Shown: in pieces, positions 8,597-14,947 of the stretch | Layout: each line of letters starts with the position of its first letter | Position numbering within the stretch: the stretch's first letter is position 1 | Assembly (NCBI GenBank): GCA_021014945.1 | Contig: MU266777.1 | Span: 1 to 14,947 of the forward strand | Length of the DNA: 14,947 bases | Direction: 5' to 3' | Origin: Leucogyrophana mollusca | Taxonomy: Eukaryota; Basidiomycota; Agaricomycetes; Boletales | Notes under the pieces: model-generated | Seen by the model: only the letters and a program-made list of their open reading frames with translations | Databases searched by the model: none | What the model was told of the DNA's origin: nothing | Program-made: the position numbers and the translations under genes

Positions 8597-10395
8597 CTTC
8601 AAGGCCGCTTTCTGGCCAGTTGAGCTGAGAGTCGGCATTGACAATGACACTGTCATATTTGCCCGAAGGTTAGAGTTGGGACGGCGGGAACACATTGATA
8701 GACTGGGGTTTTTCAATGATATCTGGGTGGTGGAAATTATGGAGCTGCAGGCGAAGTGTGCACCACACCTGGATTCGCTTGAACGCAAGTGGGCATCCGG
8801 CCTGTGCTCTATGTCTGCCTCCGACATCGTGATGGGCGCTCCCATGCTTTGCCCACTCAAGGAAGTCACCAATGGTGGGACGGAAATCTTGAAGGCCGAA
8901 ATCTTCGGCAGCGCTGTCCACTGTCATACATGTGAGGGGGGGATTGTACCTCAAATGAAAGCCGGTGATGGGAGTGGCGAACGTTCTGAAGGGACGGGGG
9001 GCGTCGGGGTATATGCTGAGGATCAAGTCACAAGCGTGGGCGAAGTAGTCGACAACTTCTCGACGAGGCTGAGCACCATCTCCAGCATTGTCATTGTCGT
9101 TGACCTCGCTTCTGTCTTCCAGCTGTGCCTCCTGTGTCTCTTTGTGCAGGCTTGTCGCCAGATTGAAGTGAATGCATTTGTCCAGATGGTCAAGATAACG
9201 GCATATCTGTGGGTTGTAGTCCTTCTTATTTCTGGAGCATGCTGGAACTTTGATGATGTCAATGTGTGCGTGTTCGGTAACATCCGCCGTCCACTGCATG
9301 AGAGCCCCATGTGAGCAGATAGATGGGACCACTCCCTGAAGGAGTTCGAGTTTCGGAATATGCCAGTTGTTGATAACCCCCTTCTTGCCTCAGCGTCCTT
9401 TGGCGTCAATGATGGCCTGCTTATGAGTGTGGAGCTCCTTGAATGCAGAATCAACTTGTTGAATGTCATTCTCAGTGAATCGAAGGGCTTGTGCGAGGTA
9501 ACAGAAATCCATGAGGGGCACAGATTGCGATGACAAAGTTTGTGGGAGCGGTGCCAGCGACAACACCAATGAGGTAACGCTGGGAATTGCGGTGATCCCA
9601 TCCCATTGCTTTCTTCAGCTTTGCTATCCCCTCTCTAAATGCCCAGTACCCTGTGCACATTTGTAACAGGGAGCACCGATAGTCAAGCTCTGCAGCACCA
9701 ACTACAGCAATGCACCAGTTATGCCCATGGTCCCAAAAAAACTTGTGAAGGTGGTGCAATAGTTCAGGGAGAAGAAATAGAGAGGGATTTCCTGCACCCC
9801 AATCCCTCCAGAAGGGCAAGTCCACTGCGTTCAGTTGCAGATCTTTGCACACCTTGAAAAACGCTTCTAGTTGGGAGGGGGAAACAGCAGCCATGGTGGT
9901 GGCGATCTTCTCGAGTGTCGACTTGCCTGTACGGAGCGTGTGACAAAATGGGTCCCCGAAATTCTGGTATATCGCCGTAGTGACCGGTGACGTTTGACCA
10001 GCGACAGCGGATATGGTGAGTTGCTACGGAGTATCTGCGATGTATATCACAAGGGGGGTGAAGCAGTAACATAACTGACCAGCAGGATCACTAAGCATTA
10101 TGCCAATGCTTGCTGCAATCTTGAGCGGTTGGAGGACGAGGTCAAGACTCTGATGGAGTAGGCGGTCTCCAAGGATACCTCGCATGCGTGAGTTTGGATG
10201 AGTGAATTTTGCCACAGGGAGGAGAGCCAGGAGTAAGTACGCATTGTCAGATGACTTGTTCCAAATGGTGACGTCGAGATTCGTGAGGCTGAGAAGAAGC
10301 GGGTGAGTGCTGTGGTCGCCAGTCATGTTGGTGATCTGGGTCTTATCTGAAGACAGGATAATTCCCAAAAGCGAGGCTCCATCAGGAATCGACTG

Positions 10396-10446
10396 CTGAT
10401 GGCGATGGCGTTAGCTGTGGTTTGATTAATGACATTCTCAACTAAC
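10396..10446 (-). other. Intron in the Plavaka relic (5' side)
   Basis: On the minus strand it starts GTTAGT and ends ATCAG; it is 51 bases, phase 0. It joins NRAWELQ to QSIPDGASLLGIIL. An acceptor three bases later (CAG) is also possible. Confidence 0.7.
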
Positions 10447-10670
10447 CTGTAGTTCCCAAGCACGATTGCTGGTCATCCAAGAACTATATACATGCGACAA
10501 ACAAGCTTCACATTCGTATACCTTGCGAGGGACGAATTCAATGTGTTCTGAAAAGGGAGGGTGGGAAAGGATTGCCTGAAGGCACTCGACGGGGTCACAA
10601 TAGTATATGTGTAGGGGGCGCGTTGTTGGGTATTCAGTGGTTACGTGTAAGGCACAGCCACATCAGTGGC

Positions 10671-10680
10671 CTATAAATAT
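10671..10680 (+). promoter_or_regulatory. TATA-like box upstream of the gypsy element
   Basis: CTATAAATAT lies about 180 bases before the gag ATG at 10851, next to where Plavaka coding similarity ends. It is probably what remains of the gypsy 5' LTR promoter. TTACA and CATACA further on could be LTR ends, but no LTR copy is available to define it. Confidence 0.4.
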
Positions 10681-10768
10681 TTGATTAAGTAATTAGTTAC
10701 AGGTAGCTTTTACACTACATACATACACCATTGGAATAGATGCTGGGTCACGTTCCTTGGTGTGAAGT

Positions 10769-10810
10769 AAGTCAAGAGTCAATTGACTTTTCTGTAAGAG
10801 CCCCTTACAG
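10769..10810 (+). repeat. Two adjacent perfect hairpins in the gypsy leader
   Basis: AAGTCAA (10769-10775) pairs with TTGACTT (10783-10789) around a 7-base loop, overlapping the 12-base palindrome AGTCAATTGACT (10777-10788). Right after it, CTGTAAG (10792-10798) pairs with CTTACAG (10804-10810) around AGCCC. They lie 40-80 bases before the gag ATG, where retroelement packaging or dimerisation signals are often found. Confidence 0.5.
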
Positions 10811-10850
10811 TTTTTTGAAAACCCACAAAAAGTGCGCTAAACCAATCAAT

Positions 10851-11720
10851 ATGTCCAATACACAGACATTGAGGCCTTTGGCAAAAAGAGGCCCAGTGCC
10901 TCTGGGTGACCAAGTGTCATCCGGAAAAGATCCCACCCCATCAGGTGGGCAAAAAGGCAAGAAAAAGGAGCAACCAGCTTCTACCGTCGAAACCCCGGAG
11001 CTGATCAGTGCTGATCCCGAGATCGACGCAGATAACTTGGAGATGAACACAGGGCCTACTGACCCTACAGCTAAAAATAGCGAAAGCGCCCAGGAAGGGG
11101 TGCCCAAGCAAAGCTCGAAGGCCGCGGGAAAGCAGCCAGAAGTGGTGCAAGAGAGCACCGTGGGGGAAGTAGAGAGTGCACAGTCAACTGTGCGACAACC
11201 ATCAGAATCAATGGAAAACCAACTCCGGCGTACGCTGGAGCAAGGGCTCGAAAATGAGCTAAGAAGAAGTCAAGTGGAAGCACTAGCTCCTGCAGAAGTA
11301 CTGGCAAATGCCATTGATAACTTCCTACAGGATGTAGGGGACCAGTGGAGGTCGAGAGACAGAGGGGACGCACTTGTGTCCAGCCATGGGGTAAACCCCT
11401 ACCGGCAGAACACCGATGCAATAGAGCGCATGTGCACTGCAGTTCACGAGGTAACATGCCAGGAGGCGGAAGACCCTCGCGAAGCAGCCAGAAGACTGGC
11501 TAGACAGCGGCGCGCTGTAGAAAATAATGCACCCTACCTTAGCGGTAGGGACAGTGACATAATGTGTCACATACAAAACATAGAGCGACGAATGTTGCCA
11601 CGGGAGTTAGACGTCCACGGCGCACGCCGTGATGGAGTGCGCGTAGAGTCACGACAGCGAGAGCATCGGGGCTATGAGCGCCAATACGAAGATAACCATG
11701 GACTACCACGAGCGGGATAA
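10851..11720 (+). pseudogene. N-terminal part of the gypsy Gag polyprotein
   Basis: The ATG at 10851 starts MSNTQTLRPLAKRG; an in-frame ATG at 10740 is less likely because it would translate the hairpin leader. About the first 110 residues are low-complexity Lys/Gln/Ser/Pro-rich. A Glu/Arg-rich helical segment follows (MENQLRRTLEQGLENELRRS, then LANAIDNFLQDVGDQWRSR), probably a coiled coil. Residues about 180-280 are strongly Arg-rich. The frame ends at TAA 11718-11720, but the natural path leaves it near 11700, where one surplus G shifts reading to the frame used by the Gag core (DNH to DYHERDNHHD). I see no enzyme domain. It is interpreted as the N-terminal extension common in basidiomycete gypsy Gags. 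Confidence 0.6.
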
Positions 11721-13056
11721 CCACCACGACCGTGGTGACTGACGGGGCTGGTATGACAAAGGCCAATATGGCCAAGGACGTGGAGGAGGCAGTCCGCCCC
11801 CTCCAGACAATCCCGGAGATGACTCCAACGAGTACCATAGCGACCGACTACCGTTGGAGGATGACCGTCACAACGGCGACAACAGGAGAGGCGGCCCAGG
11901 CTGCTACAACAGATGAGAGAGTTACGCCAGGTCTGAAGTAATGGAACCCCCTTACAGAGAAGGGAGCTACGCTCCCACAAGGCACGAACGCGAGGGACCT
12001 CGCATATACAAGAACGACTCGCTAGAGCGAATACGCTCCATGATAATGGATAGGATCAGAACCGATCCAAGGAACCTCCCCGAGATAAAGGGGCTTAAGG
12101 CAACAAAGTTACCTGACCCATATGAGGGTGTGGACAACATCGCCGCATTCGAAGGGTGGGTCCAATCTCTATTGAGTTGGTTCCGATTGGCCAGAATGAC
12201 TGGCCACAAAGCCAACGCAAGCTGGCTAGACGTGATGCAACTGTGCCTCAAAGGCCCAGCCAAGGAATGGTTCAGACAGGAGGTCCTGTGCCTGGATCGA
12301 GCGATTCGGAAGTGGACCTTCCGAGGGGCGGTTCTTGCCATGCATAGGCACTTCGTACACGAAGCAATGGCCCAACAGGCCACTGACCAATTTCATGTGT
12401 TGCGTTATGACCACAAGACGGGCGCAACCGCGTTCTTTAATGGTCTGTGGGAGCGTGCCCCCCGCATGGTCCAACGACCAGACAAATATACCTTCAGACG
12501 AAGGTTCTTGGATGGACTTCCCCATGCGTTGGTGGAGGACGTCCTCAAAACTTGGGGGATATCCACCAAATATTTGAGGATCGAAGATATTCTTCGAGAG
12601 GTCAAGGCAATGGAGAACGTACATAAGTACATTAGCCATCACCGTAAACAAGCGACGGACTTGTTGCACTCTAGTCGACTGCCTGGCCCACACAATGCAG
12701 CGAGCTCTAGCTCGAAGAGGGTTGAAGATAGCAGGGGTCCCCCGCGAGCGTTCAAGGTAGTCCGGGCATCCGGATTGAGAACATACGGCGATAGGCCGTA
12801 TAGGACGGATTACCGTCCCAAACAGAACCAGGAGCGAGGGCCCCCGAGGGCAAGCAAGCCCCACAGTCACAACCACTGCCTGGCAAAGCCTGACAGGAAG
12901 GTGCCAGCGGCGCCAATGGACATGAGCAAGATGACTTGCTACAGATGCAAGGGAGTCGGGCACATAGTGTCCGAAAGGGACAAGTGTCCCAAAGCCAAGG
13001 GCGAACCACAGCAGCTATTCGCCACCCAAGAAGTCGACGAAGACGTCGAGATGTGA
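11701..13056 (+). pseudogene. Gypsy Gag core with zinc knuckle
   Basis: The frame contains TGA at 11740-11742 and 11914-11916, then is open from an ATG at 11941 for 371 residues. Residues about 65-195 (from 11941) form a retrotransposon Gag core: AAFEGWVQSLLSWF, LKGPAKEWF, and FNGLWERAPRMVQ through RRRFLDGLP. The region after it is basic and Pro-rich. A knuckle, C-x2-C-x4-H-x7-C (CYRCKGVGHIVSERDKC), begins at 12937; the last spacing is longer than the usual x4. The TGA at 13054-13056 interrupts a frame that continues in register (DVEM, stop, DETEKSPIEE), so Gag and the next segment were probably one polyprotein. The intact protein would assemble the particle that packages element RNA. Confidence 0.85.
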
Positions 13057-13830
13057 GACGAGACTGAGAAGAGCCCCATTGAGGAGCCCATGGAAGAGCC
13101 CATGGAAGGGGGCGACCGAGAGAACTCGGAAGAGGAGGACAAACGGGAACCTTATGGCTCCCAATACTTGTCAGAAGACGAGTACCTGCTAGAGCAGTAT
13201 GAAGACGACATGCGAGACGATGACAGTGACGTCGTATACTTACGCGCAGCGTGCGTGGAGGAATGCGACTTGCCCAGGCAAGAAGACGATGACGCACCAT
13301 GGAAGTGGGTTTACGAGGACAACCACGGCGTGGTGCACAATCACAGTTGTGAAATTTGCACAGCATATAAGGATCATCTGGCTGTCGCCAGGGAAACAGG
13401 AGATGACCTATCGGTCGAAAACGCGATTGGCATTGGCCAACAGCTACTTCATGACAAATACATCCAAGGATGGGATGCGTACGAGCGTACGCTAGGCGCT
13501 ATGGAGGCAAATGGAGGGCCTCCAATGTGGGAGCACAGCCAAGAGGCACCTGATGCGCATCAACATGCCGCTTATGCGGGTAGGCTATGTAGTCTGGAGC
13601 CGCCAGACACATCACTACGGATGCAGACTGAGGAGGATGTAGGGATGATAACATCCCTAATGGAGGGAGACCACCTCCTAATGGAAGCATTCACTTCCAA
13701 GCTCGATGAGCTCAAGGCAATGGTGCGAGTCCAGCGACTAGCAGTAGATACCATGGTGTCGCCAGGTGAAGCCACACGGGCAATGACCGATGAACCGCCT
13801 CCCAGTAGGGAGTTTAGGTACACTCTGTGA
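13057..13830 (+). pseudogene. Acidic Gag-Pro linker region with a Cys motif
   Basis: This segment is in the same frame as the Gag core and open to TGA 13828-13830. The first 80 residues are very acidic, with a repeated EEPM (IEEPMEEPMEGG). A Cys-rich motif follows (HNHSCEICTAYKDHL, near 13335-13370), then a helical stretch and a leucine/methionine-rich coil (LMEAFTSKLDELKAMVRVQRL). It is not a recognised catalytic domain. The position between knuckle and protease suggests a spacer in the polyprotein. The SCxxCTAYxxHL motif resembles the ORF fragment at 2-223. Confidence 0.6.
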
Positions 13831-13978
13831 AAACCTGAAGTGGTCAGGGTGAGACCACCTCGCGACAAGGCGTTGCAACAATGCCTAGTGGTGTTCGTTG
13901 AAATGAACGGCTTCAGGGCATACACCCTGTTTGATTCGGGGAGCACGACGGACTCGGTGAGTCCACAGACCACGCGGG
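13831..13978 (+). pseudogene. Truncated retroelement aspartic protease
   Basis: In frame after the TGA at 13828, the sequence reads ALQQCLVVFVEMNGFRAYTLFDSGSTTDSVSP. This contains the LFDSGST active-site motif of a retropepsin-like protease (catalytic Asp codon 13933-13935). It stops about 15 residues later (PQTTR), where RT sequence begins in another frame. The flap and second half of the fold are gone. The intact enzyme would mature the Gag-Pol polyprotein. Confidence 0.75.
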
Positions 13979-14304
13979 ACGTACCTGAGCCATGTTATGC
14001 AACAAGGCAACTGTAACGCTCCCGCTACATTTCAACGTCTAATCACGGCAATTTTCCGAGATTTCATCGGAATATTCCTACACGTCTACTTAGATGATAT
14101 GTTCATGTTCAGTGACACGGTAGATGACCACGAAAATCATCTATCTCTCGTATTCGAGAGACTAAGGAAGGTACAGATGTACCTTGAACAGGACAAATGC
14201 AACCTGTACTCAGGCAAGATGGATTGTCTTGGTCATCTGATCGACAATAAGGGACTCCATGCTGATGGAGACAAGATGGCTCGCATACGCGAGTGGAGGA
14301 CCCC
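13976..14304 (+). pseudogene. Reverse transcriptase palm fragment (motifs B and C)
   Basis: In the second frame, similarity to gypsy RT begins at about 13976 (GTYLSHVMQQGNCNAPATFQ, motif B). It continues to HVYLDDMFMFSDT with the catalytic YLDD at 14087-14098, then LYSGKMDCLGHLID and MARIREWRTP. Fingers and motif A, including the first catalytic Asp, are missing because the fragment is fused directly to the protease start. A missing C in the run 14301-14304 then throws the frame. The intact enzyme copies element RNA into cDNA. Confidence 0.9.
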
Positions 14305-14947
14305 TCTGTCCAAGACGACATCCAGAGGTTCCTGGGGCTAATCGAGTATATCTCAAGATTCATGCCGGACCTATCGTCCTATACAGGACCACTGGCCAGG
14401 ATGACCTGGAACGGACACCCGTTCCATTGGAGACCGTTGCACGATAAGTGCTTCGAGGCCATCAAGGTGATGGCCTGTCGATTCCCGATCCTATGCCCGA
14501 TCGATCCAAGGCTCGACGAGCCTATCTGGGTAATCAGTAATGCATCCATCACTGGGCTGGGAGCAATGTACGGGCAAGGGCCCGATTGGAAATCATGCAG
14601 GCCGGCTGGCTTCATGTCCAAAAAGCTGACAGACGCTCAGCATAACTATCCTGTTCACGAATGTGAAGTGCTTGCAATGCTAGAAGCACTGCTGAAATGG
14701 GAGGACAAGCTCCTTGGCTACAAGGTACACCTGGTCACCAACCATGAGTCCTTGGAGTTCTTTAAGACGCAACCGTGTCTATCAAGCCGACAAGTCCGTT
14801 GGATGGATTACCTCAGTCAATTCAACTATGAGGTCCATTACGTGCAGGGGCACGAAAATATTGTAGCGGACTGCTTGTCACGCTATTATGAGAGCAATAC
14901 GTGGGAGGACTATTGTCCCCCTGATCATCTAGCACAAGTCGACGTGA
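14305..14947 (+). pseudogene. RT thumb/connection and RNase H, partial at the window end
   Basis: The first frame is open from 14305 to the window end with no stop, and starts SVQDDIQRFLGLIEYISRFMP, continuing the RT after the frameshift. GPLARMTWNGHPFHW and DKCFEAIKVMACRFPIL follow, then RNase H: WVISNASITGLGAMYGQGP, RPAGFMSKKL, HECEVLAMLEALLKWEDKLLG, HLVTNHESLEFFKTQ and ADCLSRYYES. Two positions normally Asp in this fold read Asn (AAT at 14539-14541, AAC at 14740-14742), so RNase H should be inactive. The Glu in HECEVLAM remains. Integrase would follow beyond the window. Confidence 0.9.

Larger units (their letters stand above)
8398..10662 (-). pseudogene. Decayed Plavaka (CACTA-like) transposase gene
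   Basis: Read on the minus strand, the frame opens at 10662 (TEYPTTRPLHIYY, VPRKVYECEACLSHVYSSWM). It crosses an intron at 10446-10396 and continues GASLLGIILSSDKTQITNMT, where the DKT Asp is probably catalytic, then FTPLVIYIADTP, LPFWRDWGAGNPS, LHHLHKFFWDHGHNWCI, NNWHIPKLELLQGVVPSI, WTADVTEHAHIDIIKVPA and RTFAT. It crosses an intron at 8596-8548 into GHFVAHLRLIFRPI and LAYVGRL. These blocks, in this order, are those of Plavaka transposases. Lesions: TAG at 10026-10024, one extra base in the run at 9515-9518, TGA at 9392-9390 and TAA at 8672-8670. The three stops fit CAG, CGA and CAA with C changed to T. The 5' part and the element's terminal repeats were not found, and the 3' end is cut or displaced by the 5.6-kb element. 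The intact enzyme would mobilise its own element; this copy cannot make it. Confidence 0.85.
10681..14947 (+). mobile_element. Decayed, internally deleted Ty3/gypsy retrotransposon (3' end beyond window)
   Basis: In order the element shows a leader, Gag, a zinc knuckle, an acidic linker, an aspartic-protease start, RT motifs B to C, RT thumb, and RNase H running into the window end. RT before RNase H and the protease motif fit Ty3/gypsy (Metaviridae-type) order. Integrase is not reached. The main frame has four TGA codons (11740, 11914, 13054, 13828), frameshifts near 11700 and 14301-14304, and a deletion joining protease to RT at about 13972-13980. It cannot make its own enzymes. The left edge is approximate because no LTR pair is visible. 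Confidence 0.85.

Noticed and set aside
8580..9314. Plus-strand ORF of 244 codons
   Set aside because: It lies antisense to the Plavaka coding sequence, whose conserved blocks are clear on the minus strand. The plus-strand product has no recognisable motif.
12226..13366. Minus-strand ORFs of 245 and 204 codons within gypsy Gag
   Set aside because: They are antisense to a convincing Gag core and knuckle. Their Arg/Ser/Pro/Cys-rich composition reflects the complement of GC-rich coding sequence.
11740..13830. UGA readthrough as a deliberate Gag-Pol expression strategy
   Set aside because: Four UGA codons at scattered sites, together with frameshifts and a large deletion, look like decay. A real readthrough site would normally be single and at the gag-pol boundary.

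Overview
The window looks like a transposon graveyard from a mushroom-forming basidiomycete (Agaricomycetes). This is inferred from a Plavaka-type (CACTA-like) transposase relic, introns of about 50 bases, a copia-type half-tRNA primer site that fits fungal initiator tRNA-Met, and Ty3/gypsy Gag-Pol sequence of agaricomycete character. Almost everything with coding potential here is mobile DNA. No tRNA, rRNA, CRISPR array or clear housekeeping gene was seen.

Layout. Bases 2-223 are the 3' part of an unrecognised ORF cut by an AT-rich LTR (224-473). The LTR is followed at once by a primer-binding site (474-490) complementary to the anticodon region of initiator tRNA-Met. Just behind it lies an acidic ORF of about 379 residues and unknown family (515-1653, one frameshift). 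A spacer with an unusual three-armed inverted repeat follows (1654-2022), then a truncated copia Gag (2023-2733). A 5.6-kb terminal-inverted-repeat DNA transposon (2783-8389) sits between two perfect copies of an 8-bp target duplication. It carries one large spliced transposase gene of about 1,577 codons. The minus strand of 8398-10662 is a decayed Plavaka transposase gene. From about 10,670 to the end runs a decayed Ty3/gypsy element: leader, Gag, zinc knuckle, acidic linker, protease start, the second half of RT, and RNase H. It lacks RT motif A and runs off the window before any integrase.

How the pieces relate. Removing 2783-8389 plus one target copy rejoins copia-like sequence to the tail of the Plavaka relic, so the 5.6-kb element arrived after those two were adjacent. 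All four in-frame stops in the gypsy frame are TGA, as expected from CGA to TGA. The Plavaka stops also fit C-to-T changes, and two RNase H catalytic Asp positions read Asn. Single-base frameshifts in five genes all fall in short single-base runs, so they could be decay or assembly error.

Most notable: the 8-bp-TSD element, whose transposase I cannot place in a named superfamily (it lacks the KDZ signatures I know), and the orphan acidic ORF that takes the gag position behind a copia primer site. Family statements rest on remembered sequence patterns, not on searches.
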